Of a stretch of 29,187 nt of DNA, positions 22,296-29,187 are shown in pieces. The first letter of the stretch is position 1. Every line of letters begins with the position of its first letter. The notes under the pieces are model-generated. The model did no database searches. It saw only the letters and a program-made list of their open reading frames with translations, and was not told the origin of the DNA. The stretch is from contig DLGT01000014.1 in assembly GCA_002482845.1 (NCBI GenBank), positions 3,610 through 32,796 on the forward strand, in the 5' to 3' direction. The position numbers and the translations under genes were made by a program. The DNA is from Saprospiraceae bacterium UBA7687 (GTDB lineage Bacteria > Bacteroidota > Bacteroidia > Chitinophagales > Saprospiraceae).

Positions 22296-22823
22296 TTAAT
22301 AACCATTTTCTGCGATGTTTTTTGCCCTTTCTTTATAGGTCTCCAAAGTGTCATTTGAGGTCAAGCCCAATCCATCTATATATCTATTAAAAAAACAAAA
22401 CATAGATGCGATTAGTACCGAATCATGTATTTCGAGATCAGTAATATTATTTGCTTTAGCAATGTTTATTTGAGCTTGGGATACATGTTTTCCGCCTTTC
22501 TGCACACTTTCTGCAATCGACAGTAAAGCATGTAAGCGTGGTGGCAGTTGGTTACTTATTTCATTTTCTTTAATTTGAGATACAAGTTCAGGCGCATCTT
22601 TATAAAAACACTGTGCCACTTCTCCATGTATGATGTGACAACTTGTACAATCATTGAGAAAAGATACATAAGTTGCGATCAATTCTCTTTCACCCAAACT
22701 CAGTCCTTCATTACTTCTCATGACCACTTTCATCAATGCCAATAATGGTGGTGCAATGATGGGTCTGTAGGCTAATAAGCTTCGCATTCCCGGAATATTG
22801 GTGTCTACATTGATATGTGCCAT
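22296..22823 (-). CDS. AhpD-like (carboxymuconolactone decarboxylase family) protein 2
   Basis: The 175-residue product keeps Glu45, Cys59, Cys62 and His66 (GERELIATYVSFLNDCTSCH). It differs from paralogue 1 by an extra His directly after the second Cys. The tail has DLEIHDSVLIASMFCFFNRY. Only 3 bases separate it from paralogue 3, so translation is probably coupled. Four paralogues in one operon suggest distinct partners or a hetero-oligomer. Confidence 0.87.
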   Translation of the reverse strand: MAHINVDTNIPGMRSLLAYRPIIAPPLLALMKVVMRSNEGLSLGERELIATYVSFLNDCTSCHIIHGEVAQCFYKDAPELVSQIKENEISNQLPPRLHALLSIAESVQKGGKHVSQAQINIAKANNITDLEIHDSVLIASMFCFFNRYIDGLGLTSNDTLETYKERAKNIAENGY

Positions 22824-22826
22824 TTG

Positions 22827-23375
22827 TTAACCATTGTTAGAAGGTGGGTTATAGCCAAGTTCTCCCATTCTTACGCCCATATCCTTATATGTTTGTGCAT
22901 CGGTAGGTGTCAATGTTGCCAAGCCGTCCACATACCTGTTAAACATACAAAAAGTGGCAGATATCAAGACGGTATCATGTATGTCTCTGTCATTTGCACC
23001 ATGGCTGCGTGCATTGGCGATGTCTTCGTTGCTAACTAATCGAGCATCTTTTTGTACCTTTTCGGCTATGGTCAGAAGAGACTTCAGCTTATCAGAAATT
23101 GGTGCATTTTGATAGTCAGCCAAGACTAAATCAACCAATGACGCATCATTATGATATAAATATTTGGCTGCAGCAGCATGACTTTGGGTACAGAAAGCGC
23201 ATTCATTTTTTGATGAGACGAAGGTAGCGATGAGTTCCCTATCTGCTTGACTTAGTGGAGAGTCATCCCTAAGTAGTACTTGAGCTAATCTGTACAATTC
23301 TTTTCCTGTATCCGGCCTAAACAGCGCCAAACTTCGGATGCCAGGAACATCATTTGCTAAATCTATATGTGGCAT
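22827..23375 (-). CDS. AhpD-like (carboxymuconolactone decarboxylase family) protein 3
   Basis: The 182-residue product has Asp45 in place of Glu45 (ADRELIATFVSSKNECAFCT) but keeps Cys59, Cys62 and His66. The tail DRDIHDTVLISATFCMFNRY matches its paralogues. It is the first of three tandem copies behind the MFS gene, 16 bases after the MFS stop. The Asp change at the proton-relay Glu position may alter reactivity (inference). Confidence 0.87.
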   Translation of the reverse strand: MPHIDLANDVPGIRSLALFRPDTGKELYRLAQVLLRDDSPLSQADRELIATFVSSKNECAFCTQSHAAAAKYLYHNDASLVDLVLADYQNAPISDKLKSLLTIAEKVQKDARLVSNEDIANARSHGANDRDIHDTVLISATFCMFNRYVDGLATLTPTDAQTYKDMGVRMGELGYNPPSNNG

Positions 23376-23391
23376 TTATTCTATCTTTGAA

Positions 23392-24588
23392 TTAATGAAT
23401 GGGACTTTTATAAGCCAAAACTAAAGCTACAAAAAACAAAAGTGAAAAAGAAAGTAAAGCAGGTCCAAAACCACCAAAAAAAGTGACCATTGACCCAACG
23501 AAAAATACGGCCGAAGCAGTAAATAGCCTACCAATATTAAACGAAAAGCCTACAGCTGTTGCTCTCACAGGGGTAGGGAATAGTGCAGGAATATAGCTTG
23601 AAAGGGAACCCTGACTCAAGCCAAAGAATAGGGACAATAATACTATTTCTACATAGATGATTTTTGTAAAAATACTATTGGTGGTAAATAAAATGCCACA
23701 CATTGTAGTCAGGCCAAGAAAAGTAATGATTAAAGTTTTTCGATTGCCTACGGCTTTTACCACAAAACCAGAAAAAATACCACCTATAATGCCACCAACT
23801 CCTAAAAGTATAATAGAAAATCCTCTTTCTTCATTTCCATCTTGACTAGGTGGTAATAAAGACTGAACCCATGTAGGCAACCACGAAAAAATACCCCAAA
23901 GCCCTATCAATACTGCTCCAAATATTAACGAACCGTGTACAAGATTTTTTCTATATTCGGGCAAAAATATATTACTATACTTTACAGTCTTAGTTTTATC
24001 TGTATTTTGCCATTTTGGCGATTCATCCAGCAAAATCCATATCAATATAGCATCAACTATGGGTATGATACCAAGCCAAAAACATGATCTCCAATCAGCA
24101 ATATTTGCTGTGATAAGCCCTGTCGTAACTATACCTACAGGAAATGCTATTGCCAAAATACCCAAAATAACAGGTTTGCTTTTTTCAACCCATATTTCTG
24201 AGATATATACCGTAGCAAGAAGTAAGATACCACCTACACCAAACCCACTTAGAAATCTAAATATTAATAGTATGTACCAATTGCCTACAAATACAGTTGA
24301 TACAGTGAAAACACCGGCTAGCATAGTGGCAAATCCAAGCATACCTTTCCTTCCTAGCTTGTCACTAAATATCCCGAGTATTAATCCACCTGCCATCCAA
24401 CCGTAAAGGTATGAAGCATTTAGATATGCACCGATATTGCCTATCTCTTCTTGTGTAACATCTTTTTTTTGCAACTCTGCGATCACTTGTGGTAAGTAGG
24501 ACGAAAGCAATGTCGAAGTTGTACCGCTGAATATGTAGGCTATAGCACTTAAAATAAAAGCAAGCCAATGTTTAGTTGTCAATTTCAA
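23392..24588 (-). CDS. MFS transporter, probably organic-acid or sugar-acid type
   Basis: The 398-residue product has about 12 membrane segments and the MFS motif A between helices 2 and 3 (GIFSDKLGRKG, residues 72-82). The arrangement GWMAGGLILG before it and SGFGVGGILLLATVYISEIW later resemble the AAHS/sialate-type symporters. Helix 12 ends near the C-terminus (FFVALVLAYKS). The first in-frame ATG lies about 60 codons in, so the start is TTG at 24588, five bases after the TonB receptor stop; a second TTG two codons on is also possible. It should carry the substrate across the inner membrane after TonB-driven uptake. The substrate is unknown. Confidence 0.85.
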   Translation of the reverse strand: MKLTTKHWLAFILSAIAYIFSGTTSTLLSSYLPQVIAELQKKDVTQEEIGNIGAYLNASYLYGWMAGGLILGIFSDKLGRKGMLGFATMLAGVFTVSTVFVGNWYILLIFRFLSGFGVGGILLLATVYISEIWVEKSKPVILGILAIAFPVGIVTTGLITANIADWRSCFWLGIIPIVDAILIWILLDESPKWQNTDKTKTVKYSNIFLPEYRKNLVHGSLIFGAVLIGLWGIFSWLPTWVQSLLPPSQDGNEERGFSIILLGVGGIIGGIFSGFVVKAVGNRKTLIITFLGLTTMCGILFTTNSIFTKIIYVEIVLLSLFFGLSQGSLSSYIPALFPTPVRATAVGFSFNIGRLFTASAVFFVGSMVTFFGGFGPALLSFSLLFFVALVLAYKSPIH

Positions 24589-24593
24589 TATGA

Positions 24594-27365
24594 TTAGAAT
24601 TTGTTGAATGCTTCATCAAAATTGAAACTAATGTAATACAAACCTCCTACAGCAGGTGAACCAAAAGCTTGAACAATATACTTATTTGTTAAATTTGCGG
24701 CACCTATTTTTATCATGGTTTTTATGCTAGGGATACTATAACTTACCTGTGCATCAAACAAACTATAAGCATCGATTTTTCCAGGATTCAAACTATTAAA
24801 AGTACCATACCAATCGAACGAGTCCTGCCAATGCCATGCTATACTAAATCCTATTTTTTCAGTAAGATTTGCATTACTTAATACAAGATTTGACTTCCAA
24901 GTGGGTGTGTTAAAGGCAGGTATATTGCTAGGATTTGCATCCAAAAGATTGAAATCACTCCATGTAGTATTCGCATGTATTCTATAATTTTTTGGCATTA
25001 AGTAAGACAGCCCTGCGCTTATGCCTTGAATAGATACTTTATCTGTAGCATTAGTATAAAGTTGATAAGCTTGAACTTGTCCTCCTAAGATTTCACTTGC
25101 AGCCGCTGGATTTAAACTGCCATCCGCCAGTAAAATATTATTGGTAGGAGCAATGACCACGGTATTAATTAAAAAATCTGTGTATTGGCTGTTGTAATAT
25201 CCAATATCAAAAAGTAATTTTTGGTTTATCAAACCTTTATATCCGATTTCGAAACTTTTTACTTTTTCAGGTTGTATAAACGGAACATTTGACTTTTCGA
25301 GTTTACTTATATTGTTAGCTACTGCTGTCGGGAAGGGTACGCCTTGTCCTAATTCTGCTCCTGCTGCTGCTCCAAAAGCACCTACAGAAGCAGCTGTGTA
25401 TGAATTGGAATATGCGTTAAGTCCTTCTGCATTGGAAGGCGCACCACCTAGTATTATAATCGGTCCTACATTCAATTTGATATATTGGTCACCTATCGTC
25501 GGATTTCTGAATCCTGTTTGGTACGAAGCCCGGAAATGATGACTTTCAGTTGGTGATAATACCATAGATGCTCTAGGTGTGAACCTTCCGTCAAAATTTT
25601 CATTTTTATCATATCTCCCAGAAACAATTAGCTTCAATTTGTCATTCCAAACTGACTTCGAAGCTTGGATAAATGCACCATATTCGTCATTGGTGAGATT
25701 TTTATCTTTATCATCAAACAATGTTCCTTGAGTGTTGAGGATATACCTTCTAATATTACCACCTATCTGTACATTTACTATTTTATTGATCTGATCGCTC
25801 AGATCATACATGCCTTCTATGTGTCTCAAGCCACATTTACTAAAAATACCAGCTCCTTGTAATCCTTGTGTTTGAATCAGTTTGTCCTTTTCACTATCAA
25901 ATTCAGCACTATTGGGTTGTAGCCGCCCTTGATCGGCAAAAGAGCGGGCAGTAGAATGATCATTTGATGACACACCACTTATTGACCCGTCAAAAGCAGC
26001 TTTATATCTTTCAAACCAAGTGGCATCAGCAAGATTTGGTGCAACTACATTACCATTTAGGTCTTGGACCCACGTTCTATTTATAAGTTGACCTAACGAC
26101 CTGCTATTGTATGAGTCTTCCGAATTTTCTTGGTTTGAATATGCTTTGATGTAAAATGATTTACCCTTAATCTCGATTCTATTTTGGATCAAACTAAAAT
26201 TATTGATAATAAATCTACTACTTCCAGTGTACTGTGCTCGAGCAGCAGAATAGTTTGCTTGGTAAATCAATTCCAGATCTTTTGTCACTTTGTAATGTAA
26301 AGCACCATTTAACTTTGTATTATAAACACCATATTGAGCTAAGTCTTTTTCTTCATACCCTGTCCGTGATATTCTCCCAATACCTGGTAGCGTAGTTGCT
26401 ACTTCATCGCCATAAATATTGAGTGAGTTTTTCCCAGGATTATTTGGTCCACGATTAGCTTCAGGTGTATTTGGGTCGATATCAGTATAGTCATTAGCAT
26501 ACCAATCTGTCCCTGTCATGTGTGATACATTAATTTTGAAAGCAAACTTATCATTGAAAGATTTTGCATATCTCACACCTAAGTCAAGTATTGGTTTTGC
26601 ACCAAAATCTGTACCATCTCCAATGTGATTTACACCTACTTTAGTTTGTACAGAGAGACCCTGAAAGTCGAAAGGGTTTTTGGTATTTGTCTGCAACATG
26701 CCATTAAAAGCAATTGGGCCGTAGAGTGCTGACGCAGCTCCAGGTATAAGTTCTATACTTTTTACATCTAAGTCGTGAGGGCCAAATAAATTTCCCATAG
26801 CAAATCCCAATCCCGCTGATTGATTATCTACACCGTCCACGAGTTGTAAAAAACGACTATTTCCTGTTGTATTAAATCCTCTTGTGTTTATCTGCTTGAA
26901 GGTCAAACTGCTTGTGACCATATCCAAGCCTTTTAAATTATTGAGTGCGTCATAAAAATTTGCTGAAGGACTTTGTTGAATTGCCTTGGAATCCATTTTT
27001 TCGATGGATACAGGTGAGCGCAATATGTTTTCTTCTGTTCGGGAAGCCGTGATTACGACTACGTTTAATAATTCATTGCTAGCTTTTAATGAAACTTCTA
27101 TTTTACTATTATCTTGAATATATAATTCTTGGCTTTCATACCCAACTAATGAAACTTTTAAAGTAACTGGAAGTGTGGTTACTATTTCGAAATTTCCATT
27201 TATATCGGTGATGGTTCCCTGTGATGTTCCCAATATAATGATAGAGGCGCCTATCAAAGGCTTCTGCCCATCTTCAAAGACAAAACCTTCTATTTTGGTA
27301 GTTTGTGCGGTAATGTTGAAACCACAGAAAACAAAAATTAAGAGAAAGTAAAATTGTTGTTTCAT
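24594..27365 (-). CDS. TonB-dependent outer-membrane receptor of the AhpD operon
   Basis: The 923-residue product has a signal peptide (FYFLLIFVFCGFNITAQ), a carboxypeptidase-like domain (IEGFVFEDGQKPLIGASI, then GTITDINGNFEIV), and a plug domain (VVVITASRTEENILRSPVSI, then INTRGFNTTGNSRF and LQLVDGVDNQSAG). The segment ASALYGPIAFNGML corresponds to a conserved ALYGPNAFNGIL motif of a Bacteroidota receptor subfamily, with I in place of N. The barrel is the rest of the protein, ending FNFDEAFNKF. No SusD partner is nearby. It starts 44 bases after the AhpD paralogue 4 stop and ends 5 bases before the MFS start, so it is inside the operon. Confidence 0.92.
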   Translation of the reverse strand: MKQQFYFLLIFVFCGFNITAQTTKIEGFVFEDGQKPLIGASIIILGTSQGTITDINGNFEIVTTLPVTLKVSLVGYESQELYIQDNSKIEVSLKASNELLNVVVITASRTEENILRSPVSIEKMDSKAIQQSPSANFYDALNNLKGLDMVTSSLTFKQINTRGFNTTGNSRFLQLVDGVDNQSAGLGFAMGNLFGPHDLDVKSIELIPGAASALYGPIAFNGMLQTNTKNPFDFQGLSVQTKVGVNHIGDGTDFGAKPILDLGVRYAKSFNDKFAFKINVSHMTGTDWYANDYTDIDPNTPEANRGPNNPGKNSLNIYGDEVATTLPGIGRISRTGYEEKDLAQYGVYNTKLNGALHYKVTKDLELIYQANYSAARAQYTGSSRFIINNFSLIQNRIEIKGKSFYIKAYSNQENSEDSYNSRSLGQLINRTWVQDLNGNVVAPNLADATWFERYKAAFDGSISGVSSNDHSTARSFADQGRLQPNSAEFDSEKDKLIQTQGLQGAGIFSKCGLRHIEGMYDLSDQINKIVNVQIGGNIRRYILNTQGTLFDDKDKNLTNDEYGAFIQASKSVWNDKLKLIVSGRYDKNENFDGRFTPRASMVLSPTESHHFRASYQTGFRNPTIGDQYIKLNVGPIIILGGAPSNAEGLNAYSNSYTAASVGAFGAAAGAELGQGVPFPTAVANNISKLEKSNVPFIQPEKVKSFEIGYKGLINQKLLFDIGYYNSQYTDFLINTVVIAPTNNILLADGSLNPAAASEILGGQVQAYQLYTNATDKVSIQGISAGLSYLMPKNYRIHANTTWSDFNLLDANPSNIPAFNTPTWKSNLVLSNANLTEKIGFSIAWHWQDSFDWYGTFNSLNPGKIDAYSLFDAQVSYSIPSIKTMIKIGAANLTNKYIVQAFGSPAVGGLYYISFNFDEAFNKF

Positions 27366-27409
27366 TTTGTTTGAATTAAATTGTTGATAATTGAAAAATT
27401 AAGTTGGTT

Positions 27410-27970
27410 TTATTTTTTAAGATCATCATAGCCTTGTGGTAGACGTTCATAGCCAAAAGATGTAATTCTGTCACCTAAATTTTTATAAAATTCAGGATCG
27501 GTAGGGGCAACAGTAGCTAATCCATCCACATACTTATTGTACAAACAAAATAGAGATGCAATAAGAACAGTATCATGTATTTCCATATCTGTTGCTCCAG
27601 TTTCTTTTGCGAAATTTACCATGTCAGTTGTGACATGTTTGCCACTTTTCTGAACTGCTGCTGCGATTTTCAAAAGACCTTTCATTTTTTGAGATACAGG
27701 TGACGTCAGTATATCGAGCTTGATCAGATCACAGACTGTATTATCACCCAATAATATATCAGCGGCTGAAGTATGGGCAGCTGTACAAAACTTACAACCA
27801 TTGCCATGTGAAACTATAGTGGCTATCAGCTCTCTTTCTCCTGTAGAAAGACTATTTTCACCACGCAAAAGAATTTGGGTTAAAGTCCGAATTGGGGCTG
27901 CGGAATCTTTTCGGTATTCTAGCAGTCCTGTGATTCCTGGAAGGTGATCAGGTAGGGAAATATGAGGCAT
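27410..27970 (-). CDS. AhpD-like (carboxymuconolactone decarboxylase family) protein 4
   Basis: I start at ATG 27970, because the product then opens MPHISLPDHLPGITGL, aligned with the three paralogues, and the active-site numbers match: Glu45, Cys59, Cys62 and His66 (GERELIATIVSHGNGCKFCT). An upstream ATG at 28006 would add 12 unlike residues. The tail has DMEIHDTVLIASLFCLYNKY. It is the first gene of the seven-gene operon and stands apart from the three tandem paralogues, with the receptor and MFS genes in between. Confidence 0.87.
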   Translation of the reverse strand: MPHISLPDHLPGITGLLEYRKDSAAPIRTLTQILLRGENSLSTGERELIATIVSHGNGCKFCTAAHTSAADILLGDNTVCDLIKLDILTSPVSQKMKGLLKIAAAVQKSGKHVTTDMVNFAKETGATDMEIHDTVLIASLFCLYNKYVDGLATVAPTDPEFYKNLGDRITSFGYERLPQGYDDLKK

Positions 27971-28046
27971 TTCGTTTATTTTAGAATTGACAATTTGACA
28001 AACCAAGAAAGATTATACTTATTTTTCGAAGACCAAAAATCAGTAG

Positions 28047-28054
28047 CAAATATA
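28047..28054 (-). promoter_or_regulatory. Candidate TAnnTTTG -7 box for the seven-gene AhpD operon
   Basis: The minus strand reads TATATTTG, a full match to TAnnTTTG, 77 bases before the ATG at 27970. No TTG lies at the expected spacing upstream, so the call is tentative. Confidence 0.35.
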
Positions 28055-28343
28055 TAGACTACTATTATTTATTCCGTAATAATGGAAGTATTAGTTTTTA
28101 ATAATTTTATTATTAATGTATAATATACTGTTAAATAATTTATTAAATCATTTTAATATTATACAAGTTTAATAATTCCTAATATATGGAAATTGTATTT
28201 AGGGGTAAATTAGTCTTTGTTGAGTACTTGTTGGAAGAGTGCTTGATGTTGTTTAGAAGAAATAAATGATTAATAATATCACTTCAAGTAACTTTTTAAT
28301 ACCTAATTTAAAGGATTTACGAAGCGCTTTTTTTATCTTTAGC
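28055..28343. other. Very AT-rich intergenic region with a palindrome
   Basis: No ORF of interest is present. TTAATAAT (28098-28105) and ATTATTAA (28109-28116) form a perfect 8-bp inverted repeat with a 3-base loop, just upstream of the candidate operon promoter; it could be an operator, but AT-rich palindromes also arise by chance. Confidence 0.3.
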
Positions 28344-29069
28344 TCACTGCGTTATAAAACTCACTAAGTTTTTTACAGTTTCAGCTTGTTGTTCTTCTCT
28401 ACTAATAGTGGCTGTATTATCTCCTAATTGATATCCATAATACCCAAACTGTGCATGATTTGCTCCATCGATACGGACAAACTTGGTTGATTCAGGAAGT
28501 TTTGATTTATTATCCATGATGGATGTTTCATCTGCTACACCGTCATGTGAGCCATAGATTTTCAAAATGGGTATACTCATATCTGCCAAAGAGATGTCTC
28601 TTGGATGCGTACTAGCTATCAAAACTAATTTGTGTATAGCTTTTTTGTTTTCAAATACAAATTGTGCCGCCATTTTTGCTCCTTGAGAGTGACCTGCCAA
28701 GATATATGTTTTTGTGCTATCACTTAATATGCCCAAATCTAGCGGTTTTTTGTATCCCTTTATGGCAAGCCTCCATGGCATTTTTATCAAATAGACTTTG
28801 ATATTCTTTTCAGCTATTTTTCTACAAAGTGGAATATATGCCTTTGGTTGCACTAGCGCACCCGGATAAAAAATGAAAACCTTGTCATATGTTGTAGTTG
28901 GCGTAAAGGCGTAAAAGTCATCGTTATCTTCAAAAGCAATTAAATCATCAGATTGCAAATAAGTAGATGATACACCTTTTGCTTGCATGGAATAAAACAA
29001 CCATGTTGTAAATAATATCCCAGCGCTGACCCATATGATTTTGATTACTTTAAAAAATGTCCATTGCAT
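28344..29069 (-). CDS. Membrane-anchored alpha/beta hydrolase
   Basis: The 241-residue product has an N-terminal hydrophobic anchor (VIKIIWVSAGILFTTWLFYS, about 8-27) and an alpha/beta-hydrolase domain. The nucleophile is Ser128 in AGHSQGAK, the acid Asp176 in YGSHDGVAD, and the base His205 in DGANHAQFG, in canonical order. An oxyanion-hole-like FYPGALVQP segment is at 68-76. The type resembles small bacterial Abhydrolase_5 esterases. Substrate unknown. It shares orientation with the AhpD operon but lies 373 bases upstream of it, so co-transcription is doubtful. Confidence 0.85.
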   Translation of the reverse strand: MQWTFFKVIKIIWVSAGILFTTWLFYSMQAKGVSSTYLQSDDLIAFEDNDDFYAFTPTTTYDKVFIFYPGALVQPKAYIPLCRKIAEKNIKVYLIKMPWRLAIKGYKKPLDLGILSDSTKTYILAGHSQGAKMAAQFVFENKKAIHKLVLIASTHPRDISLADMSIPILKIYGSHDGVADETSIMDNKSKLPESTKFVRIDGANHAQFGYYGYQLGDNTATISREEQQAETVKNLVSFITQ

Positions 29070-29151
29070 ATTAGAGGTATAATGATATCTTTATCAAATT
29101 CATTTTCTACAAAATAAATTCCAAATAAAGCCAATATATTGTTTTATGCTT

Positions 29152-29159
29152 TATTTTTG
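29152..29159 (+). promoter_or_regulatory. Candidate TAnnTTTG -7 box for a gene beyond the right edge
   Basis: TATTTTTG matches TAnnTTTG on the plus strand, divergent from the hydrolase gene. No start codon follows within the window, so its target cannot be confirmed. Confidence 0.3.
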
Positions 29160-29187
29160 CATAGTGTAAAGTTATTGTAGGATTATT

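Noticed and set aside
22548..23039. Plus-strand open frames across the AhpD genes
   Set aside because: They lie opposite the conserved CxxC-x3-H coding frames and have no recognisable features.
27971..28006. Upstream in-frame ATG for AhpD paralogue 4
   Set aside because: Starting at 27970 aligns the N-terminus and the catalytic residue numbers with the three paralogues.
28098..28116. AT-rich palindrome as a replication origin or phage attachment site
   Set aside because: Only one short palindrome and no DnaA-box cluster, integrase or tRNA gene nearby; it stays a possible operator at most.

Overview
The window is low-GC chromosomal DNA from a member of the Bacteroidota, possibly close to the Saprospiria/Chitinophagia type. 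The evidence is two TonB-dependent receptors with an N-terminal carboxypeptidase-like domain, lipoprotein signal peptides, a type IX secretion (T9SS) C-terminal sorting domain, upstream boxes of the TAnnTTTG type used by the Bacteroidota sigma factor, and few Shine-Dalgarno sequences. I see no rRNA, tRNA, CRISPR array, transposase or phage gene.

Layout. Bases 1-2430 (minus) hold the first 810 codons of a large lipoprotein with an SGNH-like domain followed by a membrane-bound-dehydrogenase-type beta-propeller; it runs off the left edge. Next come a small AT-rich membrane protein with YwqK/MORN-like repeats (2586-3434), a frameshifted gene remnant (3476-3725), a lipoprotein of the six-hairpin glycosidase type (3758-6427) and a secreted BNR/sortilin-type propeller (6951-9623). 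On the minus strand follow a secreted transglutaminase-like protein (9746-10714) and a two-lobed retropepsin-like aspartyl protease (11033-11881). A divergent promoter region separates these from a right-handed beta-helix lipoprotein (12190-13431), which is followed through a terminator-like hairpin by a TonB-dependent receptor (13522-16416). A Kazal-containing T9SS cargo protein follows (16832-17878).

Two gene groups deserve most attention. The first is a plus-strand cassette: KptA RNA 2'-phosphotransferase (17959-18510), an HNH endonuclease (18547-19653) and a methyltransferase-HIT fusion (19641-20501). It looks like a nucleic-acid repair or defence island. The second is a tightly packed minus-strand operon of seven genes (20574-27970): AhpD-like protein, TonB receptor, MFS transporter, three more AhpD-like proteins and a membrane DUF3179 protein. 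The four AhpD paralogues keep the same CxxC-x3-H site at identical residue numbers. I infer an uptake-plus-redox system for an unknown substrate. An alpha/beta hydrolase (28344-29069) closes the window.

The non-coding DNA is rich in structure. There are two copies of a short element with terminal inverted repeats (6638-6801 and 10861-11001), a perfect 20-bp inverted repeat between convergent genes (9646-9706), several REP-like hairpins, and two intrinsic-terminator candidates.
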